From assembly GCA_041677345.1 (NCBI GenBank), contig JBAYQE010000026.1, positions 1 to 32,069 of the forward strand: a stretch of DNA of 32,069 nucleotides, written 5' to 3'. Position numbers and translations under genes: made by a program. This DNA comes from JALOAT01 sp041677345. GTDB taxonomy: Bacteria > Pseudomonadota > Gammaproteobacteria > Thiohalomonadales > Thiohalomonadaceae. The stretch's first letter is position 1; each line of letters starts with the position of its first letter. This document shows positions 22,493 to 30,401 of this stretch, in pieces. The notes under the pieces were generated by a model. It did no database searches. It was not told the DNA's origin and saw only the letters and a list, made by a program, of their open reading frames with translations.

Positions 22493-23680
22493 TCAACCGT
22501 CGACGGCGACGACCCGCCAACCGTCGGCGCTGCGCCGCAACAGGCGGTCACAACCCATCTCCGCGGCCCCGCCCTGCTGACCGGGCAATGCCCGCACCAC
22601 ACGTTCGCCGGCCGCGCGCAATGCGCGCACTTCGGCCTCGAGCGCGGGTTCCTCGTCAGGGGGCGCAAAGATACCACGAAGCGCGGGTCCACCGTCAGTG
22701 GCAAGCGCTACGAGGGCCTTCAGGTCCATGCTGAAACCGGTGGCGGGACGGGCGCGGCCGAAGATGCGGCCGATGTCGTCGTAACGCCCGCCCTGGGCGA
22801 TGGCCTGACCACGCCCAGGGACAAAGGCGGCAAAGACGGCGCCGGTGTGGTAGTGATAGCCGCGCAGCTCGGCCAGATCGAAGTGGAAACGCACCTGCGG
22901 AAGGTGCCGTGCGGCAGCCAGTGCCAGGGCCGAGAGGTTGGCAAAGGCATGTTGTACGTCCTCGCCTGCACCACGCATCACGCCGGCGGCCTCGTCCAGT
23001 ACTTCTCGTCCACCATTGAGGTCGACCAGGGCCGCGAGGCGCGCGCGCGCAGCGGAGGCCAGGGGTGCCGCAGCGAGGATGGCCTCCACCTCGGCACGGG
23101 CCTTGCGCTGCAGGGCGTCAAACAACCGGGTCTCGGTCTCGGCGCCCAGGCCGGCTTCGCGGGCGAGGCCACGGAAAATACCCACGTGACCCAGGTCCAT
23201 GTGCAGCTCCGTGACCCCCACGGACTGCAGTGCCTCGGCCATGAGGCTCATGACCTCCAGGTCGCTCTCGATACCCGCATGACCGTAAAGCTCTGCACCC
23301 ACCTGCAGCGGGCTGCGCGTCCCCCCCAGTTCCTGGGGCCGTGTGCGCAGCACGGAACCGAGATAGCACAGCCGCGTGGGGACATCGTGCTTGATGCGAT
23401 GGCTGTCGATGCGCGCCGCCTGCGGGGTCATGTCGGCGCGCACGCCCATGAGCCGGCCGGTGAGCTGGTCGGTGATCTTGAAGGTCTGCAGGTCGAGGTC
23501 ATCGCCGCTGCCGATGAGCAGCGATTCCAGGTATTCGATGAGAGGCGGCTCCACCAGCTCGTAGCCCCACGAGCCGAACAGGTCGAGCAACCGCCTGCGC
23601 AAGTCTTCCAGGTGCGCCGCCTCGGGCGGCAACAGTTCCTCAATGCCTTCGGGCAGCAGCCAACGGTCGTTCTCGCGCAT
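22493..23680 (-). CDS. hisZ: ATP phosphoribosyltransferase regulatory subunit HisZ
   Basis: A 395-residue histidyl-tRNA-synthetase paralogue that forms a complex with short-form HisG and is needed for the first step of histidine synthesis and its feedback control. HisRS-like core elements are present: LPEGIEELLPPEA, the RADMTPQAARI motif, and GGRYDDIGRIFGRARPATGFS. The anticodon-binding domain of true HisRS is missing and replaced by a short C-terminal region, and the aminoacylation motifs are altered, so it is not hisS. Its presence predicts a short HisG elsewhere in the genome. It starts 3 nt after DUF2065, and the DUF2065-hisZ-purA order is common outside enterics. Confidence 0.96.
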   Translation of the reverse strand: MRENDRWLLPEGIEELLPPEAAHLEDLRRRLLDLFGSWGYELVEPPLIEYLESLLIGSGDDLDLQTFKITDQLTGRLMGVRADMTPQAARIDSHRIKHDVPTRLCYLGSVLRTRPQELGGTRSPLQVGAELYGHAGIESDLEVMSLMAEALQSVGVTELHMDLGHVGIFRGLAREAGLGAETETRLFDALQRKARAEVEAILAAAPLASAARARLAALVDLNGGREVLDEAAGVMRGAGEDVQHAFANLSALALAAARHLPQVRFHFDLAELRGYHYHTGAVFAAFVPGRGQAIAQGGRYDDIGRIFGRARPATGFSMDLKALVALATDGGPALRGIFAPPDEEPALEAEVRALRAAGERVVRALPGQQGGAAEMGCDRLLRRSADGWRVVAVDG

Positions 23681-23683
23681 GAA

Positions 23684-23866
23684 TCAGTTCCTGATGAGGT
23701 AAAGCAACACGGCGCCCAGGACCATACTCGCGAGCCCGGAGATCCGCAACGCGCGTTCGTCCATCTGGGCCATGGTAACAAGGGCCTGCCTGAACAGTCC
23801 CGGCGCCAGCGCCGGCAGGAGGCCTTCCAGCACCAGCATCAGGGAAAGCGCCACCCACAGTTCCAC
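23684..23866 (-). CDS. DUF2065 (YjeT-like) small membrane protein
   Basis: A 60-residue protein with two hydrophobic segments (VALSLMLVLEGLLPALAP and SGLASMVLGAVLLYLI) and the central FRQALVTMAQMDERALR loop, matching the DUF2065/YjeT family always found after hflC. Its function is unknown. The start is GTG at 23866 with GGAG 7 nt upstream; an ATG 6 nt further up is out of frame. The ribosome-binding site follows directly on the U-tract of a terminator hairpin. Confidence 0.9.
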   Translation of the reverse strand: MELWVALSLMLVLEGLLPALAPGLFRQALVTMAQMDERALRISGLASMVLGAVLLYLIRN

Positions 23867-23877
23867 GACATTGCTCC

Positions 23878-23907
23878 AAAAAGAAAACGGGCGGCTTGCG
23901 CCGCCCG
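23878..23907 (-). terminator. Intrinsic terminator between hflC and DUF2065
   Basis: On the minus strand an 8-bp stem (CGGGCGGC, loop GCAA, GCCGCCCG) is followed by TTTTCTTTTT and then at once by GGAG, the ribosome-binding site of DUF2065. It will end most hflKC transcripts. There is no room for a promoter between it and the DUF2065 start codon 11 nt downstream. Confidence 0.85.
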
Positions 23908-23926
23908 GTCAAAGAAGGAAGCTTGC

Positions 23927-24796
23927 TCAGCGCCCCTGGGTGTCCTTGAAGTACTTGAAGAACTCCGAGCCCGGGTCGAGCACCAGCACGTCCTGCTGGC
24001 TGCTGAACACGTTCTTGTAGGCATTCAGGCTGCGATAGAGCTTGTAGAACTCCTCGTTGCGCCCGAAGGCCTTGGCGTAGATATCCGCCGCACTCGCATC
24101 GCCTTCACCACGGGTGTGCTCCGCGTCGCGATAGGCCTCGGCCAGGATGATGGTGCGCTGGCGATCCGCGTCGGCGCGGATGCGTTCCGCCGCCTCGGCA
24201 CCGCGTGAACGCAGGTCCTTGGCCACGCGCGCACGCTCCGCTTCCATGCGCTGGTACACCGAACTGCTCACCTCGGGCGGCAGCTCGATGCGCTTCATGC
24301 GCACGTCCACCACCTCAATGCCGAAGGCCCGCGCCTGCTCATCGAACTGGTCGCTGATGATGCTCATGATCTGCGCGCGTTCGCCGGAGATCGCCTCCTG
24401 GATGGTGCGCTTGCCGAACTCGTTGCGCAGGCCTTCCACCACCACCTGGGACAAGCGCTGGTTGGCGCGCATCTCGTCACCGCCCGTGGTGCGGTAGTAG
24501 GCAGTGACATCGATGATGCGCCACTTCACGAACGCGTCGACGATGACGTTCTTCTTTTCCAAGGTCAGGAAGCGCGCCGGCTCCATGTCCAGGGTCATCA
24601 CGCGCGCGTCGAACTTGCGCACCTTGTTGATGACCGGGATCTTGAAATGGATGCCTGGGTCGTAATCCGCGCGTTCGAATTCACCCAGCCGGAACTTGAT
24701 GGCCAGTTCACGTTCATTGACCGTGAACAGGGACATGAAGCCCAGCCAGACGAGTACGAGGATACCTATGACGGGCACCATGGAAATGCGGTTCAT
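23927..24796 (-). CDS. hflC: HflC, SPFH-domain modulator of FtsH protease
   Basis: A 289-residue inner-membrane protein with an N-terminal anchor (SMVPVIGILVLVWLGFMSLF) and a periplasmic SPFH/band-7 domain (VNERELAIKFRLGEF...) followed by the characteristic long helical region (QRMEAERARVAKDLRSRGAE, AYRDAEHTRGEGDASAADIY). With HflK it forms the large periplasmic cage around FtsH that regulates membrane-protein degradation. Length is close to E. coli HflC. Its ATG shares one nucleotide with the hflK stop (TGATG). Confidence 0.97.
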   Translation of the reverse strand: MNRISMVPVIGILVLVWLGFMSLFTVNERELAIKFRLGEFERADYDPGIHFKIPVINKVRKFDARVMTLDMEPARFLTLEKKNVIVDAFVKWRIIDVTAYYRTTGGDEMRANQRLSQVVVEGLRNEFGKRTIQEAISGERAQIMSIISDQFDEQARAFGIEVVDVRMKRIELPPEVSSSVYQRMEAERARVAKDLRSRGAEAAERIRADADRQRTIILAEAYRDAEHTRGEGDASAADIYAKAFGRNEEFYKLYRSLNAYKNVFSSQQDVLVLDPGSEFFKYFKDTQGR

Positions 24797-25932
24797 CAGC
24801 GTACCTCCCTACGGCGCAGGGCGTCGCGGCTGCGCGCGTCCACGGGTGCCGCCGGGGCGGCTTGTTCCACTGCAGCCGGTAGCGACACCGACGGTGCGCC
24901 CGCGTCGCGCTGCATGATCTTGTCGAGCGGCAGGTAGATGAGGTTGTTGCTGCCTTTGGTATCCACCAGCACCTTGCTGCTGCGCGAGAGTACCGACTCG
25001 AGTGCGTCGAGATACAGGCGCTGGCGCATCACGCTGGGTGCCTTCTGGTACTCGGCGAGCACCTTCACGAAGCGCGCGCTCTCACCTTCGGCTTCGGCGA
25101 TCACCTGTTCCTTGTAGGCGTTGGCCTCCTCGATCACGCGCGCGGCGGCACCGCGGGCCTTGGGCAGGATCTCGTTGGCATAGGCCTCGGCTTCGTTGAT
25201 CAGGCGTTGCTCGTCCTCGCGCGCCTTCACCGCATCGGCGAACGCACCCTGCACCTGTTCCGGTGCCTGGGCGTTCTGCATGTTCAGGCTGGTGACCTGC
25301 AGGCCGGTCTTGTACCGATCGAGGGTGTCCTGCAGTACCTGCTGGGAACGCGCCACGATCTCCGAACGGCCGCCGGTGATCACGAAGTCCATCTTGCTCT
25401 TGCCGACCACTTCGCGCACGGCGCTCTCGGTGACGGCGCGCAGGGTCTCGTCGGGATCACGCACGTTGAACAGGTAGTCACGGGCATCCTTCACGCGGTA
25501 TTGCACGGCGAACTTGATGTCCACCAGGTTCTCGTCCTGGGTCAGCATCAGGCCTTCGTCACCGCGATAGCCCAGTTCCACACTGCGCACGCTGTCCACG
25601 TCCACCACTGTGACGGACTGGATCAGGCGGGGATACCAGTGCGGGCCCGGGCCCGTGGTCTCGTGATAGGCGCCGAACTGCAGCACCACGCCGCGCTTGC
25701 CTTCATCCACGATGTAGATGCCGGACACGGCCCACACAAGGAACACCACACCAAGGATGAAGGACAGCCCCGAGAGGTTGAACCCGCCCGGTGCGGTGCC
25801 GCGGCGCCGGCCGAACAGGCCGCCGAAGCGTTCCTGCAGCTTGCGCATCATGTCGTCGAGATCGGGCGGCCCCTGTTCGCCGCCACGGCCGCTCCAAGGA
25901 TCCTTGGAGCCGCCCGGCTCATTCCAGGCCAT
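24796..25932 (-). CDS. hflK: HflK, SPFH-domain modulator of FtsH protease
   Basis: A 378-residue partner of HflC. The glycine-rich cytoplasmic N-terminus (WNEPGGSKDPWSGRGGEQGP) includes DLDDMMRKLQERFGGLFG. A single membrane segment follows (FILGVVFLVWAVSGIYIVDE), then the SPFH domain (GVVLQFGAYHETTGPGPHW) and a long coiled region (EAYANEILPKARGAAARVIE). Length is a little short of E. coli HflK (419) because the C-terminal tail is shorter. A 90-nt gap separates it from hflX. No clear promoter was found there. Confidence 0.97.
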   Translation of the reverse strand: MAWNEPGGSKDPWSGRGGEQGPPDLDDMMRKLQERFGGLFGRRRGTAPGGFNLSGLSFILGVVFLVWAVSGIYIVDEGKRGVVLQFGAYHETTGPGPHWYPRLIQSVTVVDVDSVRSVELGYRGDEGLMLTQDENLVDIKFAVQYRVKDARDYLFNVRDPDETLRAVTESAVREVVGKSKMDFVITGGRSEIVARSQQVLQDTLDRYKTGLQVTSLNMQNAQAPEQVQGAFADAVKAREDEQRLINEAEAYANEILPKARGAAARVIEEANAYKEQVIAEAEGESARFVKVLAEYQKAPSVMRQRLYLDALESVLSRSSKVLVDTKGSNNLIYLPLDKIMQRDAGAPSVSLPAAVEQAAPAAPVDARSRDALRRREVR

Positions 25933-26022
25933 GGGTGTCTCCCCAATGTTTGTGATGAGTGGATTTCATGAATTAAGAGTCCGTGAATTCTAAGAACCAG
26001 TCAGCTGCGTAGCAATGAAAGC

Positions 26023-27306
26023 TCACTGTGTGGGCAGGTGCGCAGCGAAATCCGGTGTCTTGCGCAACTGCGACCACGCCTGTGGCTTCAATTCGACCTC
26101 AAGACACCAATCTCCGTTCTCCTCGATGTGTTCATTTCGCACCGCACCCAGCGCGTACAGTTGCGCTCGCAGCCGGCCCGCACTGGGCGGCAGTTGCAGG
26201 GCACGACGCACCATGGTCGGCCGCAGGAACTCGCCGGCCGCTGCAAGCAGCAGGTCGAAACCTGCACCCGTGAGCGCCGAGACGTACACGCGCCGGACAC
26301 TGCCATTCTCGTCACGTTCGATCCCCGGCTCCGCACCATCCACCAGATCGATCTTGTTGAATACCTCGATCTGGGGCGTGTCGTGGGCACCGATCTCCGC
26401 CAGCACCTCGTTTACTTCGCCGACCTTCTCCTGGCGCTCAGGGTCATGCGCATCGATCACATGCAGCAGCAGGTCCGCATCACGCGTCTCCTGCAAGGTG
26501 GAGCGGAAGGCCGCCACCAGATCGTGCGGCAGGTGCCGGATGAACCCGACCGTATCCACCAGCACCATGCTCTCACCATTGGCAAGCGGCACGCGCCGCA
26601 TGGTCGGGTCCAGCGTCGCGAACAACTGGTTGGCCGCGAGTACCGCGGCATCGGTCAGCCGGTTGAAGACCGTGGACTTGCCCGCGTTGGTGTAGCCGAC
26701 CAGTGAGACAACGGGAACCTCCGCGCGGTTTCGCGCACGGCGACTTTGTTCGCGTTGCCGGTCCACTTTCTCCAGCCGCTTGTTGAGCTGCTTGATGCGC
26801 TCACCGAGCAGGCGCCGGTCGGTTTCCAACTGGGTCTCGCCCGGGCCGCGCAGGCCGATACCACCGCGCTGGCGCTCCAGGTGGGTCCAGCCCCTCACCA
26901 GGCGGGTGGACAAGTGACGCAACTGCGCCAGTTCCACCTGTAACTTGCCCTCGTGGGAACGGGCACGCTGCGCGAAGATGTCCAGGATCAGCGTGGTGCG
27001 GTCCAGCACGCGGCACTGGAGGAGTCGCTCCAGGTTGCGCTCCTGGGCCGGGCTGAGCGGGTGGTTCACCAGCACCACGTCGGCCTGCTGCGCCTGCACG
27101 ATTTCGCGGATCTCGTCGGCCTTGCCGCTACCGATGAAGTACTTGGGCTCGGGCACACGGCGCGCACCGGTCACTACCGCAACCGGCTCCACACCCGCGG
27201 AAATGGTCAAGTCCCGGAATTCATCGAGATCTTCCCGGTCCTTCTCCTGCTGGAGGTCAAGATGCACCAGAACGGCACGTTCACCGCTCTTCGGTCTTTC
27301 AAACAA
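26023..27306 (-). CDS. hflX: GTPase HflX, ribosome-splitting factor
   Basis: A 427-residue OBG-HflX family GTPase that binds the 50S subunit and splits stalled ribosomes during heat shock. The N-terminal HflX domain (about 1-190) contains the YFIGSGKADEI and HEGKLQVELAQL elements. The G domain has G1 GYTNAGKST, G3 DTVGFIRHLP and G4 NKIDLVD. Length matches E. coli. The start codon is TTG at 27306, supported by GGAGG 5 nt upstream and the MFERPKSGERAVLVHL start. It follows hfq by 49 nt, with a GC hairpin between. Confidence 0.97.
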   Translation of the reverse strand: MFERPKSGERAVLVHLDLQQEKDREDLDEFRDLTISAGVEPVAVVTGARRVPEPKYFIGSGKADEIREIVQAQQADVVLVNHPLSPAQERNLERLLQCRVLDRTTLILDIFAQRARSHEGKLQVELAQLRHLSTRLVRGWTHLERQRGGIGLRGPGETQLETDRRLLGERIKQLNKRLEKVDRQREQSRRARNRAEVPVVSLVGYTNAGKSTVFNRLTDAAVLAANQLFATLDPTMRRVPLANGESMVLVDTVGFIRHLPHDLVAAFRSTLQETRDADLLLHVIDAHDPERQEKVGEVNEVLAEIGAHDTPQIEVFNKIDLVDGAEPGIERDENGSVRRVYVSALTGAGFDLLLAAAGEFLRPTMVRRALQLPPSAGRLRAQLYALGAVRNEHIEENGDWCLEVELKPQAWSQLRKTPDFAAHLPTQ

Positions 27307-27330
27307 ATGGGCCTCCGCTCACGGGCAGCG

Positions 27331-27347
27331 CCGGGGTGCGACCCCGG
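27331..27347 (-). promoter_or_regulatory. Hairpin between hfq and hflX
   Basis: A perfect 7-bp GC stem (CCGGGGT/ACCCCGG) with a 3-nt loop, in the 49-nt gap between the hfq stop and the hflX TTG. No U-tract follows. It may protect hfq mRNA from 3' decay or lower hflX expression; this is inference only. Confidence 0.4.
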
Positions 27348-27355
27348 AATTCGTG

Positions 27356-27637
27356 TTAGAAACGGGGCGGCTGGGTCTGGGCAGGTTCATCTTGGGCCGA
27401 GGACGTTCCACCCACGGTGCCGGCGCTGAGGCGCACGGGCCGGGAAGGAACGACGGTGGAAATGGCGTGCTTATAGACCATCTGACTCACGGAGTTCTTG
27501 AGCAGCACCACGAATTGATCAAACGATTCCACCTGGCCCTGTAGCTTGATGCCATTCACCAGGTAGATGGAAACCGGGATCCGTTCTTTGCGGAGGGCAT
27601 TCAGGAAGGGGTCTTGCAAGGCTTGCCCTTTACTCAT
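27356..27637 (-). CDS. hfq: RNA chaperone Hfq
   Basis: A 93-residue Sm-like hexameric protein that pairs sRNAs with mRNAs. Sm1 and Sm2 motifs are complete, with the proximal-face residues in E. coli positions: Gln8, Gln41, Phe42, Lys56 and His57 (YKHAISTVVP). The C-terminal tail is short (about 25 residues: Pro, Thr, Gln and Ser rich) compared with enteric Hfq. The ATG at 27637 is preceded by AAAAAGGAG. The gene lies in the miaA-hfq-hflX order. Confidence 0.98.
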   Translation of the reverse strand: MSKGQALQDPFLNALRKERIPVSIYLVNGIKLQGQVESFDQFVVLLKNSVSQMVYKHAISTVVPSRPVRLSAGTVGGTSSAQDEPAQTQPPRF

Positions 27638-27639
27638 AG

Positions 27640-27650
27640 GGAGTCTCTCC
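27640..27650 (-). promoter_or_regulatory. Small hairpin sequestering the hfq ribosome-binding site
   Basis: The hfq Shine-Dalgarno GGAG can pair with CTCC 3 nt downstream, directly before the ATG. The stem is only 4 bp, so a regulatory effect is weakly supported. Hfq is known to repress its own translation in E. coli by binding its leader. Confidence 0.3.
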
Positions 27651-27738
27651 TTTTTATTATCTGGGGGCCAAAATCAGCCCAAAAAACCAAAATGTCAGGT
27701 AAACGTGGTGCTGCTTCAGCTTTCTCACCGTGAGGGAA

Positions 27739-27749
27739 ATTGTAGCATA
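27739..27749 (-). promoter_or_regulatory. Extended -10 promoter upstream of hfq
   Basis: TATGCTACAAT on the minus strand fits the extended -10 pattern TRTGnTAnAAT exactly. It lies in the miaA-hfq gap, about 100 nt before the hfq ATG. An 11-nt near-palindrome, CTCACCGTGAG (27725-27735), falls at the predicted start site and could be an operator. Confidence 0.55.
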
Positions 27750-27760
27750 CCCGCCCTGCG

Positions 27761-28699
27761 CTACTTTATGGAGTACCGGGCCAGGATTTTCAATGCACAC
27801 TCCAACACATAAGGATCGAGCGCATCCAGCCGTTCGGCCTCGGTCCACTGTCGCAGCCACGTGATCTGGCGCTTGGCCAGTTGGCGGGTCGCCGCAACAG
27901 CCCTTTCGACCATGGTGGCGGCATCATGTTCCCCGGCCAGGTAAGCCCAGGCCTGCCGATAGCCCACGCAGCGGATGGAGGGCAGTTCGGGTGACAGGTC
28001 ACCACGCCGGTAGAGCCGTTCCACCTCGTCGAGAAACCCCGCGCGCAGCATGCCCTGGAAGCGTCGCGCGATACGCTCACGCAACACCTCGCGTGCGGCG
28101 GGCATGATCACCAGTTCCACGGCTTGGTATGGAAAGTCCGGCTCGCTGCCCCGTGCCAAAGACTCACTCAGGGGCACGCCCGTGAGCTCATACACCTCGA
28201 GCGCACGCTGCAGGCGTTGGGGGTCGTTGGGGTGGATGCGCGCGGCGGCCACCGGGTCGACGGCGGCGAGCCGTGCGTGCATGGCCTCCCAGCCCACCGC
28301 TGCGGCCTGAGCCTCGATACGGGCGCGGGTAGCGGTATCGGCTGAGGGCAGCTCGGCCAGACCCCGCTGCAGGGCACGAAAGTAGAGCATGGTGCCCCCC
28401 ACCAGCAGCGGGACCCGCCCGCGGGCATGGCTGGCACGGATCTCGCCCAGGGCATCGGTGCGGAAGCGGGCGGCTGAATAGCTTTCGGCCGGATCCAGGA
28501 TGTCGATGAGCCGGTGCGGTGCCTGCGCGAGCACCTCCGCATCTGGCTTGGCCGTGCCGATGTCCATGGTGCGGAACACCATGGCCGAGTCCACGCTGAT
28601 GATGTCCAGCGGCAGGCGCTGTGTGAGTGCCACGGCGAGGTCGGTCTTGCCGCTCGCGGTAGGTCCCATGAGCAGCACCACCACGGGCAAGGCGCTCAC
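27761..28699 (-). CDS. miaA: tRNA dimethylallyltransferase
   Basis: A 312-residue enzyme that prenylates A37 of tRNAs reading UNN codons. The P-loop GPTASGKT is at about 12-19, and the DSAMVFRTMDIGTAKP motif follows (family members usually have Tyr where Phe is seen here). The PLLVGGTMLYFRAL and DPQRLQRALEVYELTG segments and the C-terminal QAWAYLAG and RQLAKRQITWLR helices are present. The start is GTG at 28699, overlapping the mutL stop by 4 nt (GTGA), with GGAGGT 6 nt upstream. Confidence 0.97.
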   Translation of the reverse strand: MSALPVVVLLMGPTASGKTDLAVALTQRLPLDIISVDSAMVFRTMDIGTAKPDAEVLAQAPHRLIDILDPAESYSAARFRTDALGEIRASHARGRVPLLVGGTMLYFRALQRGLAELPSADTATRARIEAQAAAVGWEAMHARLAAVDPVAAARIHPNDPQRLQRALEVYELTGVPLSESLARGSEPDFPYQAVELVIMPAAREVLRERIARRFQGMLRAGFLDEVERLYRRGDLSPELPSIRCVGYRQAWAYLAGEHDAATMVERAVAATRQLAKRQITWLRQWTEAERLDALDPYVLECALKILARYSIK

Positions 28700-30339
28700 A
28701 GGGGCACCTCCAGCAATCGCGTGAGTTGCTCGGACCCGAGTTCACGCCAGACCCCGGGCACGTCAGCCTTGGCCCTGGCCCGCTCCAGCCAGCGCAACTG
28801 CGCTTCATGGGAGCCGTGCCCCGGGGCCCGGGCGGTGGCGGCGAGTGCCGCCGCCAAGCCGTGGCGATCGGCACCCTGGGCCAGGCCGGCGAGCAGGGCT
28901 TCGACGGCGCCCTCGGGATCGGCGGCGAGCACCGCGGGTACGGCGCGCACCAATACCGCCCCGCCGGATACCGGGTTCACGTCGAACCCCAGCGCGTCCG
29001 GCAATTCCCCCGCCACCTCGAGCGCATCCAGCGCCGCCTTCTCCGACTTCACGGAGACAGGAAACAACAGCGGGCTGGCAGCCACCGGCCCGCCATCGGC
29101 AAACGCCGCCGCGGCATCCGCCTGGGCCAGGCGCTGCAGGTCCGCGACGCCCAGTCCATGCTCGCTTTCAGCCACCATGAAACGGCCATCGATCACCGTC
29201 AGCGGCCGCCACTTTCCCGTGTTCCGCCCGGGGGCGGGTGTCGTGCGCCGGTAGTCGGCCCTGCGTTCATGCACGTCCGTCGCAGGCGCTCGCACCGGGG
29301 CCGGCGCGGTGACCGATTCCTCGGCTTGCGTGGGGTCCTGGCGCAGGGCGTCGCGCAGCGCGCTCACCAGGAAATCGTGCACCAGGCGTGCCTCGCGAAA
29401 ACGTACCTCATGCTTGGTGGGGTGCACGTTGACGTCCACCTGGGCGGGGTCCATTTCCAGATAGAGTACGAACGCGGGATGGCGCCCCTCCTCCACCTGA
29501 CCGTCGTAAGCCTGGCGCAGGGCGTGGTTCACCACGCGGTCGCGGATCACCCGGCCGTTCAGGTAGACGTATTGGATATCCGACTGGGGACGGCCATACC
29601 CACGCCGACCCACCCAGCCTGTGAGGGTGAGACCGGCGGCCTCGAATCTCAGCGCCAGGGCGTTCTCGATGAAGCCTCGTCCCAGCAGGGCCATGAGGCG
29701 CCGCTCCTGCTCGCGCGCCTCGGTGGCGGCACGCAGGGAGAAGATTGCACGGCCGTTGTGACGCAGGGTGAAGCCGGCGTGGAAACAACCGAGGGCGAGG
29801 CGCCGCACGGTCTCTTCCAGGTGCTCGTATTCAGTGCGCTCGGCGCGCAGGAACTTGCGCCGGGCGGGTACGTTGTGGAACAGGTCGCGCACTTCCACGG
29901 TGGTGCCCACCGGATGGGCGCAGGGCCGCGGCGGCACCGAGCCATCGCCTTCCAGGCGCCAGCCGCTGGCGCCATCCGCCTGCCGGCTTGCCACGCTGAA
30001 GCGTGAGACGGAGGCGATGCTCGCCAGTGCCTCGCCACGGAACCCCAGGCTGCGGATGCCCAGCAGGTCGCGCGGCCGATCGATCTTGCTGGTGGCATGG
30101 CGGCTCACCGCGAGGACCAGGTCGTGTGGATGGATGCCGGCGCCGTTGTCACGCACACGCAGCAGGCCTGCGCCGCCTTGTTCGGCCTCCACGAGGATGT
30201 CGTCGGCACCGGCATCGAGACTGTTCTCGACCAGTTCCTTGGCGACCGACGCGGGGCGTTCGACCACTTCACCGGCGGCAATCTGATTGGCGAGTTGCGA
30301 GGAAAGGCGGTGGATCCGCCGGGGCTCGGGGGTCTGCAT
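28696..30339 (-). CDS. mutL: DNA mismatch repair protein MutL, non-endonuclease type
   Basis: A 547-residue GHKL ATPase that links MutS to downstream repair. N-terminal motifs are intact: IAAGEVVERPASVAKELVEN, SLDAGADDI, DNGAGI and GFRGEALASI, then LFHNVPARRKFL and VDVNVHPTKHEVRF. A disordered linker (about 330-380) leads to the dimerisation domain. The DQHAxxE endonuclease motif is not found; the aligned segment reads VADLQRLAQAD, like the E. coli type. It is shorter than E. coli MutL (615) through the linker. ATG 30339 (MQTPEPRRIHRLSSQLANQI) is the family-consistent start. Confidence 0.97.
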   Translation of the reverse strand: MQTPEPRRIHRLSSQLANQIAAGEVVERPASVAKELVENSLDAGADDILVEAEQGGAGLLRVRDNGAGIHPHDLVLAVSRHATSKIDRPRDLLGIRSLGFRGEALASIASVSRFSVASRQADGASGWRLEGDGSVPPRPCAHPVGTTVEVRDLFHNVPARRKFLRAERTEYEHLEETVRRLALGCFHAGFTLRHNGRAIFSLRAATEAREQERRLMALLGRGFIENALALRFEAAGLTLTGWVGRRGYGRPQSDIQYVYLNGRVIRDRVVNHALRQAYDGQVEEGRHPAFVLYLEMDPAQVDVNVHPTKHEVRFREARLVHDFLVSALRDALRQDPTQAEESVTAPAPVRAPATDVHERRADYRRTTPAPGRNTGKWRPLTVIDGRFMVAESEHGLGVADLQRLAQADAAAAFADGGPVAASPLLFPVSVKSEKAALDALEVAGELPDALGFDVNPVSGGAVLVRAVPAVLAADPEGAVEALLAGLAQGADRHGLAAALAATARAPGHGSHEAQLRWLERARAKADVPGVWRELGSEQLTRLLEVPL

Positions 30340-30401
30340 CGGCTTAGTGTACTGGTTTCGCCCGGAGGTACATGCAGCGAAACGCACACCCGTGCACGGA
30401 T

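Noticed and set aside
22493..23680. hisS (histidyl-tRNA synthetase)
   Set aside because: It lacks the C-terminal anticodon-binding domain and canonical catalytic motifs, and it lies in the DUF2065-purA context typical of HisZ.
22454..24208. Plus-strand open frame of 584 codons across hisZ, DUF2065 and hflC
   Set aside because: It spans three well-supported minus-strand genes and an intrinsic terminator; its composition is typical of an antisense frame.
28726..30006. Plus-strand open frame of 426 codons opposite mutL
   Set aside because: mutL is certain from its ATPase motifs, and the opposing frame shows no domain pattern.
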